Assembly: GCA_016788045.1 (NCBI GenBank)
Contig: JAEUTG010000017.1
Coordinates: forward strand, 1-64,000
Length of the DNA stretch: 64,000 bases
Reading direction: 5' to 3'
Origin: Bacteroidales bacterium
GTDB taxonomy: Bacteria > Bacteroidota > Bacteroidia > Bacteroidales > Lentimicrobiaceae
Shown piece after piece: positions 11,657-20,762 of the stretch. The notes under the pieces are model-generated. The model searched no databases. It worked only from the letters and a program-made list of their open reading frames with translations, and had not been told where the DNA came from. How positions within the stretch are numbered: position 1 is the first letter of the stretch; each line of letters opens with the position of its first letter. A program made the translations under genes and the position numbers.

Positions 11657-13426
11657 TCAGTTGATCGAAATCACAAAAGGAAGACGTGCCTGAACCCCTT
11701 TCATCTGCGATATTGATCTGAGTTCTTTCAGGTAGGGGTAGAGCGAACCCAGCTCTTTTTCTATTCTGCTTTCTGAAGGTTTACCCGAAAGGTCGTCCAT
11801 AATCTGGGTGAACGGGTCTTTCTGCTCGGGCAGTGAAGTTAAGCGGTAATCATCGAGTTTTGCCATCCGGGCTGCGGTTGCAATGGCATCTTTCAATCCG
11901 CCGGTTTCGTCAACCAGTTTCAGCCTTTTACCGTCAACTCCACTCCAAACCCTTCCCTGGCCCATGCTGTCAACACTTGCGGTGGTGATTTTCCTGCCTT
12001 CTGAAACATGGTTGATGAAAGTAGTGTAAATGTGCTCTATGCTGTTGGTAATCACCTTTTCTTCATATGAGGTCATCGGTCTGGTTATGGACGGATAATC
12101 AGAATTGGGGTTGGTTTTTACCATGTCGAAGGTGATCCCGAGTTTGTTGGCAAAGAACTTGCTGAAATCAGGAATCACACCGAAAACGCCGATGGAGCCG
12201 GTAAGGGTGGTGGGGCTTGCAAAGATAGAATCTGCCGCACAGGCGATGTAATAACCGCCGGAAGCCGCGTAATCACCCATTGAAACAATGAATGGTTTCT
12301 TTTCACGGGCAAGCTTAGCCTCACGCAGTATTACTTCTGATGCGAGCGCTGAACCTCCGGGTGAGTTTACCCTGAAGACGATGGCTTTAATGTCGTCGTC
12401 CAACCTGGCGTCGCGGATGGCTTTCGAAATCTTATCTGATCCGATCGATTCTTCTGAACCCTCGCCACCATTAATCTCGCCGGTTGCGTATATGACAGCA
12501 ATTTTGTCTTTTGCTCTTTTCTTGGATTCTGAAAGCGGAACATTTACATAGCTTTCAAGGCTAACAAACTCCACTTTTTCAGTTTCTTTTTTACCTGTTT
12601 TCTCTCTGAGCAGGTCGAGCAACTGATCACGGTAAACAATCTTATCGGCAAATTTGTATTTAAGGGCATCTTCGGCCGTCTGCGACATCAGCGAATCTGC
12701 GTATACCTGAAGGCGGGCCTGATCAATGTTCCTTGCTTTGCTGATCTCCCCTGAAATATGATTCCAGATTGAAGAAACAAAAGCAAGGGTCTGTTCTTTG
12801 TTGGCTTCACTCATCTTGTCGCCGATCAGGGGCTCAATGGCGCTTTTGTATTTGCCATGCCTGATGATCTGCGCGTTCACATCCATCTTTTCAAGCAAGC
12901 CTCTGATAAACATAACACCACCGGTTAAGCCTTTAAAATCAATGCTTCCTTCAGGATTCACACAGATGATATCGGCTGCAGTAGCAAGATAATAGGCTTT
13001 TTGTGAATAGGTCTCACCGTAAGCGATGATAAATTTTTTCGATTTTTTGAATTCGATCAGCTCATCCCTGATTTCTTCCATGGTTGCCATTCCTGAGGGC
13101 ACTTCGCTCAGGTCGAGGAGAATTCCGCTGATGTTTTCGTCGCCCGATGCTTTTTTTATCAGATCGAGGGTTTCCAGAAGTCCGGGGGTGGTTGTTTTTG
13201 AAAAAAACGAAGACTGACTGAATGCGATCGGTCCTGCCGGACTCCGCTCGGGAACTGCTTCATCAAACTTAAGCTGAAGGACCGTTCCTTTGTTGATAGA
13301 AACCTCTTCTTTCTGTGTAAGCGATACCGCAGAGGCTATGATGGCCATCGCGATGAGAAAGAAGATGATAACCACAAGCAGGTAACCTGCCATGGATGCA
13401 AACATGAACTTGAAGAACTGTTTCAT
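11657..13426 (-). CDS. sppA: Signal peptide peptidase SppA, 67-kDa type
   Basis: Membrane-anchored serine protease of 589 residues that degrades signal peptides left in the inner membrane. One N-terminal membrane helix (about 12-34) is followed by two tandem ClpP-like S49 domains, the long form. The catalytic dyad is intact: Lys194 in HGKYKSAIEP (first domain) and Ser389 in GDYAASGGYYIA (second domain), both in the contexts known from E. coli SppA. It has its own -7 promoter box and its own terminator. Confidence 0.95.
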   Translation of the reverse strand: MKQFFKFMFASMAGYLLVVIIFFLIAMAIIASAVSLTQKEEVSINKGTVLQLKFDEAVPERSPAGPIAFSQSSFFSKTTTPGLLETLDLIKKASGDENISGILLDLSEVPSGMATMEEIRDELIEFKKSKKFIIAYGETYSQKAYYLATAADIICVNPEGSIDFKGLTGGVMFIRGLLEKMDVNAQIIRHGKYKSAIEPLIGDKMSEANKEQTLAFVSSIWNHISGEISKARNIDQARLQVYADSLMSQTAEDALKYKFADKIVYRDQLLDLLREKTGKKETEKVEFVSLESYVNVPLSESKKRAKDKIAVIYATGEINGGEGSEESIGSDKISKAIRDARLDDDIKAIVFRVNSPGGSALASEVILREAKLAREKKPFIVSMGDYAASGGYYIACAADSIFASPTTLTGSIGVFGVIPDFSKFFANKLGITFDMVKTNPNSDYPSITRPMTSYEEKVITNSIEHIYTTFINHVSEGRKITTASVDSMGQGRVWSGVDGKRLKLVDETGGLKDAIATAARMAKLDDYRLTSLPEQKDPFTQIMDDLSGKPSESRIEKELGSLYPYLKELRSISQMKGVQARLPFVISIN

Positions 13427-13455
13427 TTTTTTTCTTTTTTACGTTTTCGTGGATT

Positions 13456-13463
13456 CAAAGATA
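13456..13463 (-). promoter_or_regulatory. -7 box for sppA
   Basis: Reverse complement reads TATCTTTG, a perfect TAnnTTTG box about 30 bp before the sppA start. Confidence 0.55.
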
Positions 13464-13630
13464 GGTTTTTGCAAATGAAATTCATTTCAGGCAGGCATTT
13501 TTATTCGGGACTCAACCATTCACCAGCTTTTGACGGGAAGGATATTGAAAAGTTACAAAAAATGATCTTGCGGTGGATAAAATGTGCGGATAAATTGACT
13601 GATTTGAATTCTGTATTTAATAAAGCTGTT

Positions 13631-13638
13631 TACATTTG
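13631..13638 (+). promoter_or_regulatory. -7 box for folK
   Basis: TACATTTG, a perfect TAnnTTTG match 13 bp before the ATG at 13652. It supports that start over a longer in-frame start at 13469. A TTTG at 13603-13606 may be the -33 part. Confidence 0.55.
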
Positions 13639-13651
13639 CTTTTTTTACCTG

Positions 13652-14146
13652 ATGGAGAAATTGTACCTGTTGTTGGGGAGTAATCTGGGCGACCGTAGCG
13701 GATATCTGGAAGAGGCGCGCCGGCAGATATCAGCAGAGATCGGCCCGCTCTCGGAGGTGTCGGCACTCTACGAAACCGAGCCATGGGGAAATGCTGATCA
13801 GGGCAGGTTTCTGAATCAGGTTGTCTGCCTCGATTCAGATACCGAACCTTTGTTATTGCTCGGATGTATCCTTGACATTGAGCAAAGGATCGGACGCACC
13901 AGATCAGGAATCCGCAATGAAGCACGACTCATTGATATCGATATTCTTTTTTTTGGTGACCGCATCATCCGTTCAGCGAAGCTCAGCATTCCTCATCCAT
14001 TGTTACATAACCGGCGGTTCACCCTGGTACCGCTGCATGAAATTGCTCCGCAACTGATCCATCCGGTGTTGAAGAAAAGTGTCGCGGAATTGCTTGATAT
14101 TTGTGAAGATCCACTCATGGTAAGCCTGTTCGGAAAAGAGGATTGA
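13652..14146 (+). CDS. folK: 2-amino-4-hydroxy-6-hydroxymethyldihydropteridine pyrophosphokinase
   Basis: HPPK of 164 residues (folate synthesis), transferring pyrophosphate from ATP to hydroxymethyl-dihydropterin. Motifs: LYLLLGSNLGDR at the N-terminus, ALYETEPWG, RFLNQVV, and the signature region EARLIDIDILFFGD carrying the metal-binding aspartates, followed by IPHPLLHNRRFTLVPL. The reading frame extends upstream to 13469, but those residues are not HPPK-like and a promoter box lies between. The deoxynucleoside kinase starts 13 bp downstream, a pairing common in Bacteroidota. Confidence 0.95.
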   Translation: MEKLYLLLGSNLGDRSGYLEEARRQISAEIGPLSEVSALYETEPWGNADQGRFLNQVVCLDSDTEPLLLLGCILDIEQRIGRTRSGIRNEARLIDIDILFFGDRIIRSAKLSIPHPLLHNRRFTLVPLHEIAPQLIHPVLKKSVAELLDICEDPLMVSLFGKED

Positions 14147-14159
14147 AAATTCTGTAGCT

Positions 14160-14792
14160 ATGCATTACAATTACATTGCCATTGAAGGTACCATCGGCGC
14201 GGGAAAAACCTCCCTCGCAGGGATGTTGTCGAAAGAATTTGATTCGAGGCTGATCCTTGAGCAGTTTGAAGACAACGATTTCCTTCCAAAGTTTTACAAA
14301 GACCCGTCAAAATACGCCTTCCCGCTCGAATTGTCATTTCTCGCCGCCCGCTTTCAGCAACTCCGGGATGAGTTGTCAGCAACCGATTTATTCAGGCCAT
14401 TGACCATTTCTGACTATTTTATCAATAAGTCGCTGATTTTTGCCCGAAAAACCCTGGCCGACGATGAATATGCCCTTTATGCAAGGCTTTTCAACATCAT
14501 CAATCTTTCGCTTCCCCGCCCTGACCTGCTCGTGTACCTTTATGTATCGGTTGAACGACTCAAATCCAACATTGTAAAACGGGGCAGACCCTATGAGCAA
14601 ACCATTGAACATGAATATCTCGATAAGATTCAGGGTGGTTATTTTGATTATATACGGCAGCAGACCGATATGCGTATCGTGATTGTAGATACCAATAATC
14701 TTGATTTTGTCACCGAGCCAGCCCATTATGCACTGCTGAAAGAAATTATTACTGCACAGTATCCTGTTGGTATTCATACCATTACGCCTTAG
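14160..14792 (+). CDS. Deoxynucleoside kinase
   Basis: A 210-residue P-loop kinase of the deoxyadenosine/deoxycytidine/thymidine-kinase-like dNK family. The Walker A motif is IEGTIGAGKTSLA at the N-terminus. The LID-type arginine segment KRGRPYEQTIE and the RPDLLVYLYVSVERLKSNI strand-helix are typical. It salvages deoxynucleosides by 5'-phosphorylation with ATP. The gene lies 13 bp after folK on the same strand, so the two are probably co-transcribed. Specificity among dA, dC and dG cannot be read from the sequence. Confidence 0.88.
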   Translation: MHYNYIAIEGTIGAGKTSLAGMLSKEFDSRLILEQFEDNDFLPKFYKDPSKYAFPLELSFLAARFQQLRDELSATDLFRPLTISDYFINKSLIFARKTLADDEYALYARLFNIINLSLPRPDLLVYLYVSVERLKSNIVKRGRPYEQTIEHEYLDKIQGGYFDYIRQQTDMRIVIVDTNNLDFVTEPAHYALLKEIITAQYPVGIHTITP

Positions 14793-15020
14793 ATTCCGTT
14801 TCTGTCAGGTCGAATGTAGAACAATGCCTCACTAAGGCTGATTCTCAGGGATTCCTCAGATCAAATTGTGTGTTTTCAGCAGGCAGGTGATCTTTGCAAT
14901 CGTTTTTTTGCGTTAATTTGACATTGTGTTCTGGTTCCTTGCCTTTACCTGCAGGAATGGGATGCCTGTTTATGGTGGCAGCAGGGAAAGCAGTTGTTTA
15001 ATTTACGAAACCCCCTTTTT

Positions 15021-15908
15021 ATGGCCGTTTATATTTTACTCGGGATACTGTTTCTTGGTTCAGTAGGCTTTGTTGTGTATTACCTCAGAATCGTAAGTCA
15101 GAAAACCCGCATGATATCGCTGCTTTCGGAGCAGAACAAATCGTTTCTGAACGCGCAGAAAGAGCTGGCCCATGCCAAAGACAAAGCTGAGGAATCGGAC
15201 CGGCTGAAATCAGCTTTTCTCGCCAATATGTCGCATGAAATCAGAACCCCCTTAAATGCAATCATGGGCTTCTCCTCCCTGTTGATCGATTCGCCTATGG
15301 AAGACGAGGAAAGAAAACAATACCTGAATATCATTCATAACAACAGTACCCGTCTGCTGAGCCTGATGGATGAAATCTTTGATATTGCGCAGATAGAATC
15401 AGGGCTGGTACAGATGAAGCAGGAGCCATGCCATGTAAATGAGCTGTTGTCGGGGCTTGTTACCTTTTTTAATCTTGAAAAAAGCCTTACAGGGAAAGAT
15501 GATATCTCGATCAGGCTGAGAAAAAACAGCAAAGATGCCGGTTTTACCATTTTCACCGATGCCCGGAAACTCCGGCAGACACTATTTAACCTGATAGAAA
15601 ATGCCCTTAAGTATACCAACGAAGGAAGCATCGAGATCGGCTATGAAATGAAAGGCGATTCCATGGTTGAGTTTTATGTTAAAGATACCGGCATTGGTTT
15701 TCCTCAGGAAAAACTGGATACTTTGTTTCAGCGTTTCAGGCAGGAGGACGACAGCTCAACCCGTAAGTTCGGCGGGATCGGGCTGGGCCTGACGCTTTCG
15801 CAGAAATTTGTGGAGCTTATTGGTGGAGAGATGAGGGCAGAATCGAGGCCTGGTTCAGGGTCGGTATTCTATATTTCTGTTCCTTACACCAGTAAAGAAG
15901 TTCAATAA
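15021..15908 (+). CDS. Membrane-anchored sensor histidine kinase, minimal input region
   Basis: A 295-residue histidine kinase. Only one membrane helix (about 2-22) and a short coiled coil precede the HisKA domain, whose phospho-acceptor is His72 in NMSHEIRTPLNAI. The HATPase domain has the N box (LIENALKYT), the G1 box (VKDTGIGF) and the G2 box (GGIGLGLTLSQKF). There is no PAS, HAMP or extracellular domain, so any signal must act through the helix or a partner. The frame also allows a TTG start at 14994. No response regulator is adjacent; the ECF sigma gene converges from the other side. Confidence 0.88.
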   Translation: MAVYILLGILFLGSVGFVVYYLRIVSQKTRMISLLSEQNKSFLNAQKELAHAKDKAEESDRLKSAFLANMSHEIRTPLNAIMGFSSLLIDSPMEDEERKQYLNIIHNNSTRLLSLMDEIFDIAQIESGLVQMKQEPCHVNELLSGLVTFFNLEKSLTGKDDISIRLRKNSKDAGFTIFTDARKLRQTLFNLIENALKYTNEGSIEIGYEMKGDSMVEFYVKDTGIGFPQEKLDTLFQRFRQEDDSSTRKFGGIGLGLTLSQKFVELIGGEMRAESRPGSGSVFYISVPYTSKEVQ

Positions 15909-15942
15909 AAAAAGGCTGTCATTTTCTGACAGCCTTTTTTTT
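15908..15942. terminator. Bidirectional terminator between histidine kinase and sigma factor
   Basis: AAAAGGCTGTCA / TGACAGCCTTTT hairpin with a 5-nt loop and A/T tracts on both sides, shared by two convergent genes. Confidence 0.9.
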
Positions 15943-16447
15943 AGCTCTGGAACTCTTTAAGCGATTCCATCAGTTTCTTCCGGGTAAAAAATATCCGGCT
16001 TTTAACCGTCCCGATGGAAAGGTTCAGGTTTTCTGCAATTTCTTTGTATTTATAGCCTGCAGTGTGCATTTCAAACGGCATGCGCTGATCATGCTCGAGC
16101 CTGGCAATTCCTGCTTTGATCTCCTTGGTGGAAATTTCCGATTCGGGTGAAACAAAATCCGACTTGCGGGGTATATTCAGATAATAGAGATCTTCGGTAT
16201 TGTCAACAATGGTGTTGGCTTTCTGATTTCTCCTGTAGTTGTTGATGAAGGTATTCTTCATGATGGTATAAGTCCAGGCCTTCAGATTGGTATCGTCGGC
16301 AAACTTGTCCTGATGGGTCAGTGCCTTCAGATAGGTATCCTGAAGCAGGTCCTTGGCTTCTTCCCTGTCGTTGGTAAGGGTGTTGGCAAAATAGGAGAGG
16401 TTGTCGTGAAGACTTATTAATTTCCGGGAAAATTCTATCGCTGTCAT
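15941..16447 (-). CDS. ECF-type RNA polymerase sigma factor
   Basis: A 168-residue sigma-70 family protein holding only regions 2 and 4. Region 2 includes EEAKDLLQDTYLKAL and LKAWTYTIMKNTFINNYRR; region 4 includes YKYKEIAENLNLSIGTVKSR, a helix-turn-helix that reads the -35. The ATG at 16447 gives the usual N-terminus (MTAIEFSRKL); an ATG at 16471 and a TTG at 16480 are alternatives. No anti-sigma gene is adjacent. The gene upstream on the same strand is a B12-binding MerR regulator, and the gap between them carries repeated sites. In several bacteria CarH/LitR-type regulators and ECF factors control light responses together; here that is an inference. Confidence 0.88.
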   Translation of the reverse strand: MTAIEFSRKLISLHDNLSYFANTLTNDREEAKDLLQDTYLKALTHQDKFADDTNLKAWTYTIMKNTFINNYRRNQKANTIVDNTEDLYYLNIPRKSDFVSPESEISTKEIKAGIARLEHDQRMPFEMHTAGYKYKEIAENLNLSIGTVKSRIFFTRKKLMESLKEFQS

Positions 16448-16664
16448 GGTAAGGTGATTTGGGTTTACCATGTTTAACAAATATGATGCGAGATTAAACA
16501 GAAAACTAAAAAAAATGCGTGAAAAGCAGAATTATTTTAAATAATTATTGGCAATGATTCGTAAGTGATTGAAAATAAGACTCGAAAAAAGTTATTTAGA
16601 ATTGTTAAATGTTGTTAATGAATGTAGTTATTATGGTTAAACAAAAATGTTTACATTGGTTTAT

Positions 16665-16808
16665 CCCAATACGGGACAATGTGTGTCCTGAAATGGGAAA
16701 ATGTGTGCTGTTCGGGTTGCTTGTAAAGCTATTCATCACAAAATCAATGTTTAATGTAAATGGGCTATTATAAAAATCAGAAATTTTATCGGCCCATTAC
16801 GGGACAAT
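16665..16808. promoter_or_regulatory. Repeated 16-21-bp sites, candidate operator array
   Basis: CCCAATACGGGACAAT (16665-16680) recurs with one change at 16793-16808 (CCCATTACGGGACAAT). A third, weaker version, CCTGAAATGGGAAAATGTG, starts at 16687, exactly 22 bp (two helical turns) after the first, and both end in the same ATGTGTG. The sites lie in the 510-bp gap upstream of the ECF sigma gene and downstream of the CarH-like regulator, so either protein could bind them. No other function is evident in this gap. Confidence 0.5.
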
Positions 16809-16957
16809 CCCACTTTATTATGTGACAATATCTTCTTAAAAAGAATTAAAATGAATTTAATGTATTGGTTATTAACACAATAGCATCATAAGTGACAGGA
16901 AGTCAGTTTCTTGAAATGAAGAGAAATGGAGCTTATTCCTTCCGGATGAGTCCGGAT

Positions 16958-17851
16958 TTAATTGTTCAGAAGCAGTTCCTGAATGCTTTTCTGGAAACTG
17001 GTGGGGTCTCCGGCATGTTTTACGTTCTGAGGAAGTTCAATTTTATACTCATGCGTCTGATAGCCGGTGATGAAGATGGTCTTTCCCTTAAACGAGTCAG
17101 ACAACTGGTGAATATACTCTGCGTATTTTTTCAGGGTGAGGGGAGTGGTAATTGAGGTTAACAGATAATCGACCGAATGTTTTGCGGCTACTTCCAGAAG
17201 ATCATCAAAAGGAACAGACTGACCGAGGTATATGGTTTTAAATCCAGCCTTTTTAAGAAGGTAATTGTAAAACAACAATCCCAGTTCATGCCACTCATTC
17301 GACGGCAGAAACAACATGAAGCTTTTTGATTCGGTCTTGAATCTGGCCGACTGGGCATCAATGGCAATGATGAGTTTCTGTCTGATCAGGTTGGAAACAA
17401 AATGCTCCTGAGCCGGGTAGATGGTACCGATCTGCCAAAGCAATCCGATTTTTTCAAAAAACGGATACAGGACCCTGACCACAGTTTCATCGAACCCCAG
17501 TTTAATCACTGAGGTTGAAAGCACCCTTTCGAAACGCTGTTCATCCAGGTCGATCATGGCAATAATCAACTGTTCAATCTGATTGTCTGAATCATGACTG
17601 GTTTCGGAAATTTCGAGGATCCGTTCATTGATTTCATCGCTGTTCATGTTCACAATCGATGAAATCTTCAGTCCGTTCCTGTTGAGTGTAGAAACATTCA
17701 ACAGTTTTTTCAGATCATTGTCAGAATAGAACCGGATATTGGTGGAGGTTCTTTCCGGTTCAATCAGTTGGTATCTTTTTTCCCAAATCCTGATTGTGTG
17801 GGCTTTAATACCGGTAAGCTGCTCAAGGTCCTTTATTGAATACTGAATCAT
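16958..17851 (-). CDS. MerR-family regulator with cobalamin-binding domain (CarH/LitR-like)
   Basis: A 297-residue regulator: an N-terminal MerR helix-turn-helix (YSIKDLEQLTGIKAHTIRIW), a helical cap, and a C-terminal B12-binding Rossmann domain. In the cap the CarH photoreceptor signature is present with exact spacing: Trp139, then Glu149-His150 ten residues later (PAQEHF). In the B12 domain EWHELG supplies the candidate lower axial ligand His188, in an E-x-H-x-x-G motif. In CarH proteins adenosylcobalamin makes a DNA-bound tetramer that light breaks up, so this is probably a light- or B12-responsive repressor. An ATG at 17872 would add seven residues. It lies upstream of the ECF sigma gene. 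Confidence 0.87.
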   Translation of the reverse strand: MIQYSIKDLEQLTGIKAHTIRIWEKRYQLIEPERTSTNIRFYSDNDLKKLLNVSTLNRNGLKISSIVNMNSDEINERILEISETSHDSDNQIEQLIIAMIDLDEQRFERVLSTSVIKLGFDETVVRVLYPFFEKIGLLWQIGTIYPAQEHFVSNLIRQKLIIAIDAQSARFKTESKSFMLFLPSNEWHELGLLFYNYLLKKAGFKTIYLGQSVPFDDLLEVAAKHSVDYLLTSITTPLTLKKYAEYIHQLSDSFKGKTIFITGYQTHEYKIELPQNVKHAGDPTSFQKSIQELLLNN

Positions 17852-18002
17852 GGGTTGTGAGGCATAAAACATATTGTTTAATCTTTTAGATCAAGGCTTA
17901 TAACAAGCTGCATCTAAAATTGTTTAAGTTTATGTCCGAAACTCTTGAAAATCATCCGATCCTGCCAGGTTTCTGATTTTCAGAGCCCACCTGTTCCCCT
18001 TT

Positions 18003-20612
18003 TCAGAACGACATTTCTTTTGCTTTCGCAATGGCACGGTCAACGCCTTCAAGGTTTTTACCTCCTGCGGTTGCATAATGAGGCTGGCCTCCTCCGCCAC
18101 CCTGAATTTCTTTAGCCAGCTCTTTTACCACATTCCCGGCACTGATTCCACGCTCCCTGACCAGTTTGTCGGACACCGAAACAGTGATTCCGGGTTTCCC
18201 GTCATTCACATTTACCAATACCACAAGGTGGTTATCAGCGGCAGCCGCCAGTTTAAACGCAAGATCTTTCAGCATGGCCGGGTCAACCTCCAGTTTCGCT
18301 ACAATCAGGCGTACGCCATTGGTTTCAAGAGTTTCCTGAGCGAGTTTGGAGGCCAGATCATCGCACATAGCGGCATTGAGCTCGTCGATACGGCTTCTCA
18401 GTTTCTGGTTCTCTTCCAGCAGGTTCTTTACCCCTTTGATGGGATCAACAGGGTTCTTCACCAGTTCTTTGATGTTGTCGATCACTTTCAGATGATCCTT
18501 GTAGAATGTTTCAGCCTTTTCTGCAGTAATTGCCTCGATACGTCTGACCCCGGCTGCAATGGCTGATTCAGAAATTATCTTAAACAAGCCGATCTGTCCG
18601 GTAGCATGAACATGGGTGCCGCCGCACAGTTCAACCGATTCTCCGAACCTGATTACCCTTACCGAATCGCCGTACTTTTCACCAAACAGAGCCATTGCAC
18701 CCATTTCCCTGGCGTCTGCCATAGCCATGTTGCGTTTCTCATCCAGCAAAAGATTTTCCCTGATTTTACGGTTTACGATCTGTTCTACAGCCTGAATTTC
18801 GTCTTCGCTCAGTTTCTGAAAGTGTGAAAAATCAAACCTCAGGTAATCGGGATGCACATATGAACCCTTCTGTTCAACATGAGTCCCCAGTACCGTGCGC
18901 AGGGCATGGTGCAGCAGGTGGGTTGCCGAATGGTTGTTTGCAGTCATCTGCCGTGCTTCGGAGGAAACTCTTGCAGTAACCATTTTGCTTGGATTGGATG
19001 GAATACTTCCGGCGATGTGAATGATGAGGTTGTTTTCTTTCTTCGTATCCTGAATTGAAATCAATTCACCTCCTGATTCAAGGGTCCCTGTATCGCCCAC
19101 CTGTCCGCCACTTTCGGCGAAGAACGGGGTTTCTGCCAATACGATCTGGTAGAGCTGTTTGCCCTTTGAGAGAACCTTTCTGTATCTGGTGATTCTGGTT
19201 TCTGACTCCAGGGTATCATAACCGGTAAACTTATCTTCTCCGGAGTCGGACAGAACAATCCAGTCGTCCACTTCAACAGCGGCATCTTTTCTCGATCTTT
19301 CCTTCTGTTGTTCAAGCCCCTGGCTGAATCCCTGCATGTCAACTTCCCAGTCAGATTCCCTGGCCATCAGGCTGGTCAGGTCGATCGGGAATCCGTAGGT
19401 ATCGTAAAGTTCAAAAGCAAAGGACCCTTCTATGGTTTTCTTTCCTTTGTTGGCTTCAATGTAGGCATTGAACTTGCTGATTCCATGTGAGAGTGTCCTG
19501 AGGAATGAAGATTCTTCTTCAGCGATCACTTTGGAGATCAGGGATTGCTGTGCAGTCAGCTCGTTAAAGTAAGCGCCCATTTGTTTTTCGAGCACCGGAA
19601 CCAGTTTATGAATAAAGGGCTCGGTCAGGTTCAGAAAGGTATAGCCGTACCTGACTGCTCTTCTCAGGATGCGGCGAATGACATAGCCGGCTTTGTTGTT
19701 TGAAGGCAATTGTCCGTCAGCGATGGCAAATGCAATGGCCCTCAGGTGATCGGCGATCACCCGCATGGCTACAGCTGATTTCGGTGATTTCCCATAAGGA
19801 ATGCCAGAGATGGAGGATATTTCAGCAATCAATGGCTGAAAAACATCGGTATCGTAGTTTGATTGTTTTTTCTGAAGAACCATACACAGGCGCTCAAACC
19901 CCATTCCGGTATCCACATGTTTTGCGGGAAGTGGCTGAAGACTGCCGTTTGCCAGGCGGTTGAATTCCATGAATACCAGATTCCAGATTTCTATCACCAG
20001 GGGATCGCCCATGTTCACCAGTGTTGCACCGTCAATCTTTTGCCTTTCGGAATCATCCCGGATATCAACATGAATTTCGGAGCAGGGGCCGCAAGGTCCG
20101 GAGTCGCCCATTTCCCAGAAGTTGTCCTTTTTACTTCCTCTCAGAATGCGGTCTTCTGCAATGTGCTGCTTCCAGAAGCCATAAGCTTCCATATCGGCTT
20201 CCAGTTTGTCGCCTTCGTCACCGCCGAAAATGGTTACATACAAACGATCTTTGTCTATCTTGTAAACTCCTGTAAGCAGCTCCCAGGCCCATTCAATGGC
20301 CTCTTTTTTAAAGTAGTTACCAAACGACCAGTTGCCCAGCATTTCGAACATGGTGTGGTGGTAAGTGTCGTGACCAACTTCTTCGAGGTCGTTGTGTTTC
20401 CCTGATACCCGGAGGCATTTCTGAGAATTGGCAATGCGGGGAAACTTTACCGGTGAATTTCCCAGGAAAATGTCCTTAAACTGGTTCATTCCGGCATTGG
20501 TAAACATAAGGGTGGGATCATCCTTTACCACCATGGGAGCGGAGGGTACTGTCTGATGTTCTTTGGAACTGAAAAAACTGAGAAAGGTCTGCCGGATTTC
20601 CTGTGCGTTCAT
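18003..20612 (-). CDS. alaS: Alanyl-tRNA synthetase
   Basis: Class II synthetase of 869 residues, full length. Order: catalytic domain (LMFTNAGMNQFKDIFLG near residue 35 is motif 1 context; GMGFERLCMVLQ further on), tRNA-recognition domain, the editing domain with the HSATHLLHHALR zinc-site histidines and the distal C-x-x-x-H (CGGTHV), and the C-terminal DHHA1 domain ending GGGGGQPHYATAGGK. It charges tRNA-Ala and clears Ser/Gly mischarging. The second Met (MNAQEIRQ) is used as the start; the first, two residues upstream at 20618, is an alternative. It is divergent from the M23 peptidase. Confidence 0.97.
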   Translation of the reverse strand: MNAQEIRQTFLSFFSSKEHQTVPSAPMVVKDDPTLMFTNAGMNQFKDIFLGNSPVKFPRIANSQKCLRVSGKHNDLEEVGHDTYHHTMFEMLGNWSFGNYFKKEAIEWAWELLTGVYKIDKDRLYVTIFGGDEGDKLEADMEAYGFWKQHIAEDRILRGSKKDNFWEMGDSGPCGPCSEIHVDIRDDSERQKIDGATLVNMGDPLVIEIWNLVFMEFNRLANGSLQPLPAKHVDTGMGFERLCMVLQKKQSNYDTDVFQPLIAEISSISGIPYGKSPKSAVAMRVIADHLRAIAFAIADGQLPSNNKAGYVIRRILRRAVRYGYTFLNLTEPFIHKLVPVLEKQMGAYFNELTAQQSLISKVIAEEESSFLRTLSHGISKFNAYIEANKGKKTIEGSFAFELYDTYGFPIDLTSLMARESDWEVDMQGFSQGLEQQKERSRKDAAVEVDDWIVLSDSGEDKFTGYDTLESETRITRYRKVLSKGKQLYQIVLAETPFFAESGGQVGDTGTLESGGELISIQDTKKENNLIIHIAGSIPSNPSKMVTARVSSEARQMTANNHSATHLLHHALRTVLGTHVEQKGSYVHPDYLRFDFSHFQKLSEDEIQAVEQIVNRKIRENLLLDEKRNMAMADAREMGAMALFGEKYGDSVRVIRFGESVELCGGTHVHATGQIGLFKIISESAIAAGVRRIEAITAEKAETFYKDHLKVIDNIKELVKNPVDPIKGVKNLLEENQKLRSRIDELNAAMCDDLASKLAQETLETNGVRLIVAKLEVDPAMLKDLAFKLAAAADNHLVVLVNVNDGKPGITVSVSDKLVRERGISAGNVVKELAKEIQGGGGGQPHYATAGGKNLEGVDRAIAKAKEMSF

Positions 20613-20674
20613 ATACATTGTGTTATATTGTTCAGTGCTGTGCTGTTTTTGTTTTTTTAACGTTTTCAGGGCTG

Positions 20675-20701
20675 CAAATTTAGTTGAAAATGTTAATTTT
20701 G
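20675..20701. promoter_or_regulatory. Divergent -7 boxes for alaS and the M23 peptidase
   Basis: 20675-20682 reads TAAATTTG on the minus strand (alaS) and 20694-20701 reads TAATTTTG on the plus strand (peptidase). Both are perfect TAnnTTTG matches, only 11 bp apart, so the two promoters face away from each other and overlap. Confidence 0.5.
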
Positions 20702-20762
20702 CCGTTAAGGGTTCTGCAAAGAACCGGATTATATTTTCAATAAAGCATCATCGGTAATTCAA

